Of a DNA stretch of 64,000 nucleotides, positions 9,580 through 18,845 are shown in pieces (within the stretch, counting starts at the first letter, position 1; the number at the start of each line of letters is the position of its first letter). This stretch comes from Marseilla massiliensis (GTDB taxonomy: Bacteria > Bacteroidota > Bacteroidia > Bacteroidales > Bacteroidaceae): assembly GCF_016899955.1 (NCBI RefSeq), contig NZ_JACJJL010000003.1, positions 124,001 to 188,000 on the forward strand. The letters are read 5' to 3'. Under the pieces are notes generated by a model. That model saw only the letters and a list, made by a program, of their open reading frames with translations. It did no database searches and was not told the DNA's origin. The position numbers and the translations under genes are program-made.

Positions 9580-10752
9580 TCATTTTAAAAGTTTGTTCTC
9601 TTCGTTTCTTATCTCTTTGCCTGTTTGGGCAATATTTGTCTCAAGCGATTCTATCTGTCTCTCGCTTTGCAAAATCTCGTTTTTCAGGGCGTTGCGTTCG
9701 TTGGTGCTCGCTGTGGCATAGTAGTCGCGGGCCTTTGCCAGCGCCTTGCTCAGAGCGGCATGCTTGCTTTCCAGCTCTTGCAGTGCCTTGAATTTTTCCA
9801 ATCCTGCTTTAGAGCGGAAGTCGGCCATCTTGGTGTAGGTGGTCTTGTCGTTGACCACGAAGCTGAAAGAGCCCTTGGCTGCCATGGCAACCTTTTCGCT
9901 TTGCATGGCCTTGAGGCGCTCCATGGCCAGTTGCCTTTCTTTTCCGTCGCCCCAAGTGTCGGCAATCCTGTTAAGGTTGGCAAGGCTCCTGATTTGCTCT
10001 TCCGAATATTCGTCGGGCGAGTAAAGCTGCCTTGAGTCCGACGGAACGAACATATATATGCACACCTTGCCTTCGCTTTGGTTCCTGTCGGTGGCAAACC
10101 AGCCAATGTTGTTAAACTCGTCGATGGCATACATATAGTCGTTTGCCGTAGAGTTGAAAGGCATGCCGATGTTCTCCGCTTTCAGGAAAGTGCCCCTCTC
10201 CGAGTCGAATCGTGTGGCAAAGATGTCGTATCCGCCAATGCTCTCGTCGCCGGTGGCTGCAAAGTATAGCGTTGATCCGTCGGCCATCATGAACGGATAG
10301 TTCATCGACTTGTGCCCTGCGTCGTCGTCGAGTCCGTCAAGCCGGGCTGCGGGAGTCCACGAACCGCTCAGGTTGTCGCTTGTGTATAGGTTGAAGTCGC
10401 CCACCGAGTCTTCTCTTGAGAAGTAGCATTTGTCGCCCAGTCCGTTGACATACACGTATGCGTTGGCCTGGTCTTTGGCCTTGAAGAAGTCGTCATACTT
10501 GTACAGCCGGCCCGCATCCTGGCACAGGTTGTATTTTGTCAGGAATGCGTCTTTGTCTACAACCACGCTGTCAATGAACATTACTTTCTGTGTTGCGGCC
10601 ACCATCTGTTCTATTCTCTGTTCTGCCTCCTTGGCCGTCTTTGCAGCCTGGGCCTTTGCGGCGGCCTGGCTTTGCCTTTTGCTTTGCCCGCTTGCCGGCA
10701 TTGCCGAGAGCATGGCGAGTGCAGCTAATGATATCAATGTAGTCTTCATCAT
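9580..10752 (-). CDS. Secreted PD40/beta-propeller-like protein with C-terminal coiled coil
   Basis: The protein has 390 residues and starts MMKTTLISLAALAMLSAMPASGQ, a signal peptide; the further upstream start codon would spoil this, so 10752 (or 10749) is chosen. An Ala/Lys/Gln-rich helix follows to about residue 55. Residues 95-235 contain WD40/PD40-like strands of the TolB type (KSMNYPFMMADGSTLYFAATG and GGYDIFATRFDSERGTF, then NDYMYAIDEFNNIGWFATDRN). Residues 290-390 are strongly helical and probably a coiled coil. Related Bacteroidetes proteins often carry a C-terminal OmpA domain, which is absent here. It is probably envelope-associated; no catalytic residues are apparent. Confidence 0.75.
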   Translation of the reverse strand: MMKTTLISLAALAMLSAMPASGQSKRQSQAAAKAQAAKTAKEAEQRIEQMVAATQKVMFIDSVVVDKDAFLTKYNLCQDAGRLYKYDDFFKAKDQANAYVYVNGLGDKCYFSREDSVGDFNLYTSDNLSGSWTPAARLDGLDDDAGHKSMNYPFMMADGSTLYFAATGDESIGGYDIFATRFDSERGTFLKAENIGMPFNSTANDYMYAIDEFNNIGWFATDRNQSEGKVCIYMFVPSDSRQLYSPDEYSEEQIRSLANLNRIADTWGDGKERQLAMERLKAMQSEKVAMAAKGSFSFVVNDKTTYTKMADFRSKAGLEKFKALQELESKHAALSKALAKARDYYATASTNERNALKNEILQSERQIESLETNIAQTGKEIRNEENKLLK

Positions 10753-10849
10753 GCGGTTTGTTGTTACACTTCGTTTGGCATGCAATCACCGTTGCCCTTT
10801 GCAGCCGCGCTTATGTGGCTGCCGTTCAGATGATTGCTGGTTGTCTTTA

Positions 10850-10857
10850 CAAAGGTA
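10850..10857 (-). promoter_or_regulatory. Candidate -7 box of the PD40-like gene
   Basis: On the minus strand this reads TACCTTTG, matching TAnnTTTG, about 98 bp before the start at 10752. Confidence 0.45.
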
Positions 10858-11028
10858 ATGAAAAGATTTTGAAAACTTATGGCGTTAACATAAATTTGTT
10901 TTGGCTTTGGTGTCGCCAGCCTTCCGGCATGGTTTGGCCCCGGTCTGTTTGTATGAATATGTTACTGTATGGCTCAAATGGGCAACGCATTGTATGCCAG
11001 TGGCTTGCGATTCATTTCCGATGGCTTT

Positions 11029-11115
11029 GCGAAACGTGCCGTATGGTGTGTCCGTATGGCCCGTTTCGCATTGCAAAACAGCCCGTTCGGGCCCCTCGTT
11101 CGGGCCGTATGGCGT
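11029..11115. repeat. Dispersed palindromic repeat, copy B
   Basis: Arms at 11029-11046 (GCGAAACGTGCCGTATGG) and 11052-11069 (CCGTATGGCCCGTTTCGC) pair at 15 of 18 positions across a 5-nt loop. The half-element continues with GCATTGCAAAAC, CCCGTTCGGGC and a further GGGCCGTATGGC word. It lies downstream of fbp. Confidence 0.75.
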
Positions 11116-11235
11116 CGGCATGCCCGCCGTGTCATTATATTTCATGCACATTATGGGGTGGCACCATGCCATGAAAAAGCCGCCAGGCACATCTGTCTGA
11201 TGGGCTTGGCGGCTGGTTTGCTTGCAGCTGTCGGC

Positions 11236-13224
11236 TCATCGCCGGCGCTCTTTGATTATGCCATGGCGGTAGGCATACAGCAGTTTCTTCAAGTCGACGA
11301 TTTGCGCCTTCAGTTCGTTGCCGCAGTCGGTGTCGGCCACTAGCATCCTGTGGGCCGACATTTCCACTATTTGCGTGGTGCTCTTGATGTCGGTTCCGCG
11401 TTTTATGGCATCGGCCGCGCTGGTGAACGGCTCGTGTTGCACGAGCTGGAAGCCGCGGCTGTGGTATACGAGCGTATACCCGGCAATTCCCGTTTCGTTG
11501 TGGTAGGCCTCGCTGAATCCGCCGTCGATTACCATCAGCTTGCCGCCGGCCTTGATTGGGTTCTCGCCGTTTGACGCATGCACAGGCACGTGCCCGTTTA
11601 TGATATGCCTGTTGTCGCCTGTCACCCCGAAAGCGTCGAGTATGCTGTCGCATATTGCCTCGTTGTCGCGCAGCCTGAAGTAGTATCCCTTTTCTTCCTT
11701 GTATGTGGTCTTGTCTTTCAGGAAATATCTTTCAAAAGTGGCCATCTTCGACTTGTCGAACAGCGGGCTGTCTTTTCCGCACCACAGGTAAAGGAAGTAG
11801 TCGATGGCGTAGGTGCGTTCGGCGGGGGCTGTGTCGGAATTGAACGCCGAGCGTATTGTCATCTCAATCTGGTACATCAGTTCCTTGCCACTGTATTTCT
11901 CGCCGTTGTAGAGCGTCACTTCTTTCAGCGTTCCGTCAGAGTTCAATGGCACGGAGGCGTGGAACAGCAGGTTGCTGTTGTATATTGCGAACATCCCTCC
12001 GTGTCCGAGCAGTGTCTTGATATGGCGGTGCAGCTTTTCGCTTACGGCGAAAGAGTGGTGCAGCCGCTTCATCAGCTTTGTTTCCTCTTCTGTCAGTTTG
12101 TATGGCGCGGCAGGGTCGACGGTTGGGAAATTGTTGCTTTTCATCTCGTATTCTTTGCCGTCGATGATGCAGACGCCGCGCTGCCGGTCGATGCACGACA
12201 GGAGGTTGCGCCCCGACATGCGCCATTCCGGGTTGCGCAAGAATATCTGTGCCTCTACCTTGAATTGTATTATGCTGATGGCTTTGTGCATTTGGGCTAT
12301 CAACCTTATGGTCTTTCCGTCGAAAGTGGCTCCGTTGGTCACCTTGGGCATGAACTCCTCGCACGGGTCGTTGCCGTAAGTTTCCATTGCGAATGTGGCA
12401 AGCGGCACAAGGTTTATGCCGTAGCCTTCTTCGAGTGTGGCCAGGTTGGCATACCTGAGCGAAAGCCTCAGCACATTGCAGATGCAGGCGTCGTTGCCGG
12501 CGCATGCCCCCATCCATAGTATGTCGTGGTTGCCCCATTGTATGTCCCAGCTGTGGTAGCGCTGCATGGTGTCCATGATGATGTGCGCCCCGGGGCCTCG
12601 GTCGTAGATGTCGCCGAGTATGTGCAGTTGGTCGATGGCCAGCCTTTGTATCACGTTGCACAGGGCAATGATGAAGTCGTCGACCCTTCCGGTGGTGATT
12701 ATGGTGTCGACGATGACGTTGACGTATGCCGTCTTGTTGGTGTCGTCGGTGTGTTCGTGCAGCAGTTCCTCGATGATGTAGCTGAAATCGGGCGGCAACG
12801 ACTTGCGCACCTTTGAGCGGGTGTACTTGCTGCTTACGTCTCTGCAAACCTTGACAAGCTGGTGTATGGTTATGTGGTACCAGTCTTCAAGTTCGGGTTC
12901 GGACTCCTTAATCAGCTCAATCTTCTGCTCCGGATAGTATATCAGGGTGCAGAGCTCCTTCTTTTCCGACTCCCTGAGACTGTTTCCGAACAGTTCGTTC
13001 ACTTTGCGCTTAATGTTTCCGGAGGCGTTTTTAAGCACGTGCTGGAAGGCTTCGTTCTCTCCGTGGATGTCGGCAAGGAAGTGTTCAGTGCCCTTTGGCA
13101 GGTGTAGTATTGCCTCGAGGTTGATGATTTCCGTGCATGCCGCCGCGATGGTGGGGAACAATTTGGACAGCCAGTTGAGGTACTGTGTGTCTGAATTGTG
13201 TTCAGTCTGTTGATTTTGGGTCAT
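11236..13224 (-). CDS. fbp: Fructose-1,6-bisphosphatase class III
   Basis: This 662-residue protein matches the large Firmicutes/Bacteroidetes-type FBPase (about 640-670 residues), which hydrolyses fructose 1,6-bisphosphate in gluconeogenesis. The metallophosphatase core is visible: ADIHGENEAF near residue 52, GDIYDRGPGAH near 203 and WGNHDILWMGA near 230; a later INGHVPVHASNGENP segment near 540 fits the family. It is the last gene of a minus-strand run and overlaps the upstream glycosyltransferase-like gene by four bases (ATGA), so it is translationally coupled to it. The window also carries a PPi-dependent phosphofructokinase, so both directions of this glycolytic step are represented. The partner is odd; this FBPase is not an obvious member of a glycosylation operon. 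Confidence 0.95.
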   Translation of the reverse strand: MTQNQQTEHNSDTQYLNWLSKLFPTIAAACTEIINLEAILHLPKGTEHFLADIHGENEAFQHVLKNASGNIKRKVNELFGNSLRESEKKELCTLIYYPEQKIELIKESEPELEDWYHITIHQLVKVCRDVSSKYTRSKVRKSLPPDFSYIIEELLHEHTDDTNKTAYVNVIVDTIITTGRVDDFIIALCNVIQRLAIDQLHILGDIYDRGPGAHIIMDTMQRYHSWDIQWGNHDILWMGACAGNDACICNVLRLSLRYANLATLEEGYGINLVPLATFAMETYGNDPCEEFMPKVTNGATFDGKTIRLIAQMHKAISIIQFKVEAQIFLRNPEWRMSGRNLLSCIDRQRGVCIIDGKEYEMKSNNFPTVDPAAPYKLTEEETKLMKRLHHSFAVSEKLHRHIKTLLGHGGMFAIYNSNLLFHASVPLNSDGTLKEVTLYNGEKYSGKELMYQIEMTIRSAFNSDTAPAERTYAIDYFLYLWCGKDSPLFDKSKMATFERYFLKDKTTYKEEKGYYFRLRDNEAICDSILDAFGVTGDNRHIINGHVPVHASNGENPIKAGGKLMVIDGGFSEAYHNETGIAGYTLVYHSRGFQLVQHEPFTSAADAIKRGTDIKSTTQIVEMSAHRMLVADTDCGNELKAQIVDLKKLLYAYRHGIIKERRR

Positions 13225-14315
13225 AGGTTAACGTGTTTTGTTATTATCTTCTTTATTTTTCTCGTTGTCCTGTCATCCTTTTCTGGCAGTATCATGAAGC
13301 CCTCGTCCAGTCCGGTCATGTCGGACAGCAGGTGCATGATGCGTGACGTGTGCTGCTCAAGCCCGCATTCCTTCAGCTCACCGGCCACCTTTTCTTCGTC
13401 TATGATGCTGTGTGTGAGCAGCTCAGCCATTCTTATCAGGTGACAAATGCCGAAGCCTTGTTCCTTGATTTGCCTTTTAGAGGCCTTTATTGCGGAAAGC
13501 AGGGCGTCGTCGGGCGATTCGTGCCCTCCCGTGGCCACTGCCTTGGCGTGGTTTGTCGCCGGCATGTGGTAGTTGTCGACACACTGCGGCAGTGCTTCAG
13601 GGGGTGTGAATCCGATGCATTCGATGCCTTTCGCTATAGTGTCGTTTATGTGCTCGTCGCATGAGAAAACGGCAATCTTGTGCCACTCTTCGTCGCTAAC
13701 AGCGTTGCAGGCCTGCTGTTCCTCACTGTCCAGCCATCTGCTGTCGCCGGTTATCCCTGCCTTGATGAAGCCCCTGAGGGCCGTCTTCGTCTGTGGCAGC
13801 ATGAGTTCCATCGTGTCGGTGTCGAGCACTTTCTTGTAAGCAAGAAACATCTGCCGGCCCATCTGCCCGTCGCTAATGGTCTCGGTGATGAGCGAGTTGA
13901 GAATGGTTTCAATGCGCGTGTTGTATCCAAGGCGTTCCATGTAGCCCGCCTCCATGCGCCCCATGGCTATTATGCAGTAGGCTTTCCGCAGGCATCGGCG
14001 TTGGTATAGCAACAGCTTTGGCAGCTTTTCGGTCCAATGCCTTTGCTTTATCACCCACGGTTCCAGTTGCCCGTGTGGGGTGATGACAACACGTGCGCCA
14101 GACTTCATGCCTATCTTTGCCGCCCTGGCAATAGACAGTCGCCATGCACCGTGGAGGTGGACGATTTGGGGTTTCCATGATTCGATTGCCTTGCGAAACG
14201 CCTTCAGGCTGTCGCACGATTGTATTTCAGTGCCATCAAGCATCGAGCCGGCCAATCTGTCTATGTATTGGCAGGCTCTCTCATCGTTTTTTATGTAGAA
14301 ATGCAATATCCTCAT
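13221..14315 (-). CDS. Glycosyltransferase-like protein with GT4-type N-terminal half only
   Basis: The protein has 364 residues. The start is the ATG at 14315 (MRILHFYIKNDE); upstream codons in frame encode no conserved sequence. Residues 1-145 read like the acceptor domain of GT-B family 4 enzymes: MRILHFY strand, IVHLHGAW near 51, VITPHGQLEPW near 77, and the LLLYQRRCLRKAYCIIAMGRMEAGYME helix-strand region. Where the donor-binding domain with its EX7E motif should begin, the chain changes at about residue 150 to a helical sequence with no glycosyltransferase motif and no second Rossmann fold. It is preceded by a GT2 gene with 13 bp between and overlaps fbp by ATGA. Activity as a transferase is doubtful; a sugar-binding or regulatory role is possible. 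Confidence 0.7.
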   Translation of the reverse strand: MRILHFYIKNDERACQYIDRLAGSMLDGTEIQSCDSLKAFRKAIESWKPQIVHLHGAWRLSIARAAKIGMKSGARVVITPHGQLEPWVIKQRHWTEKLPKLLLYQRRCLRKAYCIIAMGRMEAGYMERLGYNTRIETILNSLITETISDGQMGRQMFLAYKKVLDTDTMELMLPQTKTALRGFIKAGITGDSRWLDSEEQQACNAVSDEEWHKIAVFSCDEHINDTIAKGIECIGFTPPEALPQCVDNYHMPATNHAKAVATGGHESPDDALLSAIKASKRQIKEQGFGICHLIRMAELLTHSIIDEEKVAGELKECGLEQHTSRIMHLLSDMTGLDEGFMILPEKDDRTTRKIKKIITKHVNL

Positions 14316-14328
14316 GGTGCAGCTGGTT

Positions 14329-15465
14329 TTACCTTCTAATGAAGTCGTATTTGTCTGAAAACCTGTGGCGGAGCATGAAATAGAGGTTTTGCCAGGCAAC
14401 CCTTGTTTCCATTAATGGCACAGACCACAAACTGACATGTACGCCGAACAGTTTCATTGCCTTGTTGGCAATGGTGGCCCTGAGCGCAAGCGTGATCATT
14501 GCCGAGGCTACGGCAGCACCCAGGATGGGCCAGTCGGAGGTCAAGGCCGAATATACCATGGCCGCTACCTGGGCCAGGTAGTTGATGTGCAGCAGCAGCG
14601 TGTCGGTGTTGAACAGCATCCGATAGCCGAAGCTGCGCTCAAGGTGCCTTCTTGTTTCCATGTAAAATAGGTGGCTGTTTGCCCATTTCTTCCTCGACGG
14701 GCTGTCTTGGATGATGTGGGCCTCGGGCTCTATGGCCACGGCTGTGCGTTGCGGCTGTGCATGCTCATTGGCTATGAAGTCGTATTCTCCGCGCAAGAAC
14801 TTGAGGTTCTTCAGAAACCCGTTGTTGCTCATGAATACGCTTTTGCGCATAGCCAGGTTGTGCCCGTCGTACCTGTATGCCATCCCCCTTTGTGCCTTGC
14901 GCATGCAATAGCACGATGTGAGCAGTCGTTCAAACTGGTAAAACGGTTTGGACGACTGCTCAAAAGGTGTGAATCCGAGCACCAGGTCGTGAGAGGCGTT
15001 GCAGTGTCTGGACATAGCCTGAAGCCAATTGCTGTCATTCGGCTTGCAGTCGGCATCGGTTATTATAATCCATTCATTGTGAGCGGCTTTCACGCCAAGG
15101 GTTAAAGCCAGTTTCCGGCGGCTGAGATAGTGGCTCGACTCGGGAATGAACGTGGTGTATAAGTTGTTGTGCTGATGCTTGAAACGCTTCAGCACGTCTT
15201 CCGTTTCGTCGGTTGACGATTCGTCGACGATGATGATTTCATACCCCGGGGCATAGTCTTGGGTGAGGAATGCCGGCAGGTTGCGTTCCAGTTCTTGGGC
15301 ATTGTCGTGGACAGCCATTATTATCGAGATGGCTTGTCCTTCGCCTTCCGGCGTGCCATCTTCTTCGCGATGCGGCCTTCTGTGCAGTCCGCTGCAGAAT
15401 GGTGTGGCAGCGGCCAGCATGACAAGCAACGCGCAAATACATATAGTCAGCATGCTTATGACCAT
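14329..15465 (-). CDS. Membrane-associated family 2 glycosyltransferase
   Basis: The protein has 378 residues. An N-terminal hydrophobic helix (residues 1-22) is followed by a GT-A domain: ISIIMAVHDNAQELERNLPAFL near 46, IIIVDESSTDETEDVL near 75, and the DxD-type IIITDADCKPND near 130. The C-terminal third has two or three hydrophobic helices around 285-335 (AQVAAMVYSAL and ILGAAVASAMITLAL). This topology is typical of inverting transferases that build cell-surface glycans at the inner face of the membrane. Ten bases separate it from lysA upstream and 13 from the next glycosyltransferase-like gene. The acceptor and donor sugars cannot be inferred. Confidence 0.85.
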   Translation of the reverse strand: MVISMLTICICALLVMLAAATPFCSGLHRRPHREEDGTPEGEGQAISIIMAVHDNAQELERNLPAFLTQDYAPGYEIIIVDESSTDETEDVLKRFKHQHNNLYTTFIPESSHYLSRRKLALTLGVKAAHNEWIIITDADCKPNDSNWLQAMSRHCNASHDLVLGFTPFEQSSKPFYQFERLLTSCYCMRKAQRGMAYRYDGHNLAMRKSVFMSNNGFLKNLKFLRGEYDFIANEHAQPQRTAVAIEPEAHIIQDSPSRKKWANSHLFYMETRRHLERSFGYRMLFNTDTLLLHINYLAQVAAMVYSALTSDWPILGAAVASAMITLALRATIANKAMKLFGVHVSLWSVPLMETRVAWQNLYFMLRHRFSDKYDFIRR

Positions 15466-15475
15466 GGCCTGTGCA

Positions 15476-16636
15476 TTAAATCAGCTCCTCACTCGTATAT
15501 CCGGCAGGAAGGCGGCGGCAGTTGTATTGCGAAGCCATTATCTCGCCGTATGCCCCCGCCGACCGTATGGCAATCAAGTCGCCGCGCTGGCATCTGTTTA
15601 TTTCGGCCTGCTTGGCGAATACATCGCTTGACTCGCATATCGGACCCACCACATCGTATGTGCCTACCGGGCCGTCGTTGCTTATGTTTTCTATCTTGTG
15701 GAAGGCGTGGTATAGGGCTGGCCGTATCAGGTCGGTCATGCCGGCGTCAACTATTGCGAATTGTTTTGCGGTGCCTTGTTTCACGTATAGCACCTTGGTG
15801 ATGAGCGAGCCGCACTGGCCAACAACCGACCTTCCAAGCTCGAAATGCAGTTTTTGGCCGTCGCGCAGCTTCAGATGCTTTGCATAGGTGGCGAAATAGC
15901 CCTTGAAGTCGGGTATTGGCACACGGTTGGGGTGCTGGTAATCTATGCCCAGACCGCCTCCGACGTTGATGTGTTCCACCCAGATGTGGCTCTTCTCAAG
16001 CCTGTCTTGCAGTTCGTTGATGCGGTTGCATAGAGCCATGAAGTCATTCATGTCCATTATCTGCGACCCGATATGGAAGTGCAGGCCTTTAAACTGCACG
16101 TTGTTCAGCTGTTCGGAGTGGCGTATTGCCGTCTCCATGTCGGCCATGGCTATGCCAAACTTGTTTTCGGCCAGGCCCGTAGTGATGTTTGCATGCGTGT
16201 GTGCACCGATGTCAGGGTTTATCCTGAACGCAACCATTGCGGTCTTGCCGGCCTTCTGCGCCAGTTCGTTTATGACATCAAGTTCGGCAATGCTCTCAAC
16301 GTTGAAGCAGAAAATGTCTTTTTCCAGGCCAAGGTTTATCTCCCAGTCGCTTTTGCCCACACCCGCGAAAACAATCTTTTCAGGTGAGAATCCGGCCTTG
16401 ATGGAAGCCTCTATCTCGCCACCGCTCACACAGTCGGCTCCCATTCCGCTTTCCCTTATGATGTTCAATATCTTCGGGTTTGCATTGGCTTTTATGGCGT
16501 AATGCACCGTAAAGCCATTGTATTTGCCTGCCTCGGCATTTATTTCAGCCAGGGTGCGGCGCAGCAAGTCGGTGTCGTAATAGTAGAACGGGGTTGCTAA
16601 TGTACTGAACTTGTCTGTTGGAAAATGTCCTTTCAT
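15476..16636 (-). CDS. lysA: Diaminopimelate decarboxylase
   Basis: This 386-residue PLP-dependent enzyme makes L-lysine from meso-diaminopimelate, the last step of lysine synthesis. The PLP lysine is Lys49 in HYAIKANANPK. Other marks are GADCVSGGEIEA near 77, FKGLHFHIGSQI near 185, the phosphate-binding VGGGLGIDYQ near 225 and the active-site segment GPICESSDVFA near 335. The length is slightly short for LysA (usually 400-420) but no motif is missing. It lies downstream of lysC in the same direction, with a strong intercistronic hairpin in the 90-bp gap, and is followed after ten bases by a glycosyltransferase gene. Confidence 0.96.
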   Translation of the reverse strand: MKGHFPTDKFSTLATPFYYYDTDLLRRTLAEINAEAGKYNGFTVHYAIKANANPKILNIIRESGMGADCVSGGEIEASIKAGFSPEKIVFAGVGKSDWEINLGLEKDIFCFNVESIAELDVINELAQKAGKTAMVAFRINPDIGAHTHANITTGLAENKFGIAMADMETAIRHSEQLNNVQFKGLHFHIGSQIMDMNDFMALCNRINELQDRLEKSHIWVEHINVGGGLGIDYQHPNRVPIPDFKGYFATYAKHLKLRDGQKLHFELGRSVVGQCGSLITKVLYVKQGTAKQFAIVDAGMTDLIRPALYHAFHKIENISNDGPVGTYDVVGPICESSDVFAKQAEINRCQRGDLIAIRSAGAYGEIMASQYNCRRLPAGYTSEELI

Positions 16637-16676
16637 AATGATGAGATTAATTACTTGGCACTATAGATGCACCCCG

Positions 16677-16708
16677 CGTGCCCCCGGTGACTTGGTCACG
16701 GGGGCACG
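16677..16708. promoter_or_regulatory. Strong hairpin between lysC and lysA
   Basis: Arms at 16677-16691 and 16695-16708 (CGTGCCCCCG-bulge-TGAC with its complement) form a 14-bp stem with one bulged G and a 3-nt loop. There is no T-run on the minus strand after it, so it is more likely an mRNA-stabilising or attenuating structure than a simple terminator. Confidence 0.55.
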
Positions 16709-16726
16709 GCGGGCAAGTAGGGAGAT

Positions 16727-18046
16727 TTATTTGTTGAACAGAGTGTCGCTCAAGCTTTGCAGGGCGCGCTGCTTGTCGGCCTCTTTTATCAGGAACGATA
16801 TGTTATAGTTGGAGCCTCCGTAAGAAATCATCCTCACCGGGATGTTCTTCATCGCTTCCATGGTGAGCGTCTCAAAGCCCACGTTGCTCCAGTCAAGGTC
16901 GCCCACGACGCACACAATGCACATGTTGCGGTCGACTGTCACTGTGCCGTATTTTTTCAGCTCGTCGACTATCTCGTCGAGGTGGGTCACGGTGTCTATG
17001 CTCATCGAGACGCCAACCTCCGACGTGCATACCATGTCGATGGGGGTCTGGTAGCTTTCGAATATCTCGAACACCTTGCGCAGGAAGCCGGTTGCCAGGA
17101 GCATTCGGCTGCTCTTAATCTTAATCGCCGTGATGTTGTCTTTGGCTGCCACGGCCTTTATCTTGCCTTGTTCGGTTTTGTTGCTGATAATTGTTCCTTC
17201 GGCTTCGGGTGCCATGGTGTTGAGCAGCCTCACCGGGACGCCTGCGTATTTTGCCGGCTGTATGCAAGTGGGGTGTAGTATTTTTGCCCCGAAATATGCC
17301 AGCTCGGCAGCCTCCTCAAAATGAAGCTGGTGCACGGGCGACGTCTTGTCGACAACCCTCGGGTCGTTGTTGTGCATGCCGTCGATGTCGGTCCATATCT
17401 GTATTTCCTCCGCGCCTATTGCCGCTCCGATGAGCGAGGCGGTGTAGTCGCTGCCTCCGCGCTGCAGGTTGTCTATCTCGCCATAGGCGTTCCGGCAGAT
17501 GAATCCTTGCGTGATGTACACCTGTGCCCCGGCATTCTCGGCCATGATGGCGTTGAGTTTCTCTTTTATGTATAGAGGGTCGGGCTCAGAGTTCTTGTCG
17601 GTGCGCATGAAATCGAGGGCAGAGAGCAGCGTCACGTTGACCCCGGCCTCCTTCATGTAGTTTGTAACCATGTTGGTGCTGATGATCTCGCCTTGCGCAA
17701 CGATGCTCTTTTCTTCGAAACTTGTGAAGAGCTCCTTGGTGAAAGTGCGCAGGTAGTTGAACTCCTCTACAAGGAAGTCCTTGGTCTTTTGCTTCCATTC
17801 GTCGGTGGAGTACAGCTCTTCGACATGCTTGAAGTATTTGTCTTCGAGCTTGTTTATTATTTCATTTGCACCGTCGGGGTTCTTTTTGTAGAGGTAGTCG
17901 GAGATTTCAACGAGCGAATTTGTTGTTCCTGACATTGCAGAAAGCACAACAAAAACAGGCTCCCCGGATGCGGTTACCAGTTTGGTTACTTCTTTCATTC
18001 TGGCTGGCGTGCCTACCGAAGTGCCGCCAAATTTCATTACTTTCAT
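16727..18046 (-). CDS. lysC: Aspartate kinase
   Basis: This 439-residue monofunctional aspartokinase phosphorylates aspartate, the committed step to lysine, threonine and methionine. The N terminus MKVMKFGGTSVGTP holds the ATP-binding KFGGTS motif; RGGSDYTASLIGAAIGAEEI near 215 and WTDIDGMHNNDPRVV near 238 are the aspartate/ATP site. Two ACT domains occupy roughly residues 300-439, the usual site of feedback inhibition by lysine or threonine. No homoserine dehydrogenase domain is fused. It starts 28 bp after ftsE and precedes lysA. I see no lysine riboswitch upstream. Confidence 0.96.
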   Translation of the reverse strand: MKVMKFGGTSVGTPARMKEVTKLVTASGEPVFVVLSAMSGTTNSLVEISDYLYKKNPDGANEIINKLEDKYFKHVEELYSTDEWKQKTKDFLVEEFNYLRTFTKELFTSFEEKSIVAQGEIISTNMVTNYMKEAGVNVTLLSALDFMRTDKNSEPDPLYIKEKLNAIMAENAGAQVYITQGFICRNAYGEIDNLQRGGSDYTASLIGAAIGAEEIQIWTDIDGMHNNDPRVVDKTSPVHQLHFEEAAELAYFGAKILHPTCIQPAKYAGVPVRLLNTMAPEAEGTIISNKTEQGKIKAVAAKDNITAIKIKSSRMLLATGFLRKVFEIFESYQTPIDMVCTSEVGVSMSIDTVTHLDEIVDELKKYGTVTVDRNMCIVCVVGDLDWSNVGFETLTMEAMKNIPVRMISYGGSNYNISFLIKEADKQRALQSLSDTLFNK

Positions 18047-18074
18047 ATCTTATTCAGTTTTTGTCTGTTATACT

Positions 18075-18845
18075 TCATGTCGTGGGCAGTTCCTGCCTGA
18101 GGTCAGCGTCGTTGTCGGCATCGTTTGGTTGCTCCTGGCTTTCGGCGTCGTCGGCCGGCGCCATCCTGTTGAAGTCGTCGGTCACTTCATGCAGATGGCC
18201 GTTTGCACAGCGGTAAACGATGCCGGGATATTTGTCGAGCAGGGGCATGTTGTGTGTGCTCATTATCACCGATGTGCCGGTTTGCGATACATATCTTAGC
18301 AACTTTATTATGTTTTCGGCGGTTTCGGGGTCGAGGTTTCCCGTCGGCTCGTCAGCCACTATCAGCTTCGGCTTGTTGAGTATGGCCCGTGCTATGGCTA
18401 TTCGCTGCTGTTCGCCTCCCGACAGTTCGTGGGGCATTTTCTGCGCCTTGTCGAGCATGCCTACATCGTTGAGCACCTCGTTGATGCGCTTGTCAATCTG
18501 CTTCTTGTCTTTCCAGCCGGTGGCCTTGAGCACGAACCTCAGGTTTTTGTAAACCGTTCTGTCGCCCAGCAGTTGGAAGTCTTGGAATATAACGCCCATC
18601 TGCCGCCTGAGCGACGGCACGTGCTTGCGCTTGAGGTTGCGCAAGTCGTGGCCCAGCACCGTAGCTTCTTCGGCCTCATCCACGTCAAGCTCAAAGTAAA
18701 CGGTCTTGAGCAGTGAGCTCTTTCCGGAGCCTACGCGGCCTATGAGGTAGATAAACTCACCCTCGTCGACGTGGAAATCAACGTCGCTGAGCACCGGTGT
18801 GTCGGCCTGTTGGTATATGTTGACCTTCTTGTAGTCTACTAACAT
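18075..18845 (-). CDS. ftsE: Cell division ABC transporter ATP-binding protein FtsE
   Basis: This 256-residue ABC ATPase carries the Walker [10 protein letters not shown] at 36-44, a Q loop at IFQDFQLL near 93, the signature [14 protein letters not shown] near 140 and Walker [14 protein letters not shown] near 160. The spacing and the words [17 protein letters not shown] and ADEPTGNLD are typical of FtsE/LolD-type ATPases; FtsE with FtsX controls peptidoglycan hydrolysis at the septum. The last 40 residues are acidic and unlike standard FtsE. No ftsX lies next to it; the gene downstream is lysC. LolD is the main alternative. Confidence 0.85.
   Translation of the reverse strand: MLVDYKKVNIYQQADTPVLSDVDFHVDEGEFIYLIGRVGSGKSSLLKTVYFELDVDEAEEATVLGHDLRNLKRKHVPSLRRQMGVIFQDFQLLGDRTVYKNLRFVLKATGWKDKKQIDKRINEVLNDVGMLDKAQKMPHELSGGEQQRIAIARAILNKPKLIVADEPTGNLDPETAENIIKLLRYVSQTGTSVIMSTHNMPLLDKYPGIVYRCANGHLHEVTDDFNRMAPADDAESQEQPNDADNDADLRQELPTT

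Larger units (their letters stand above)
10753..11235. other. Intergenic region between fbp and the PD40-like gene
   Basis: This is 483 bp with no supported gene, between two minus-strand genes. It holds a minus-strand -7 box at 10850-10857 and copy B of the dispersed palindromic repeat at 11029-11115. Short reading frames on either strand are composed of the repeat and look non-coding. Confidence 0.6.

Noticed and set aside
11578..12519. 313-codon plus-strand open frame inside fbp
   Set aside because: Antisense shadow; fbp shows conserved metal motifs in the other strand.
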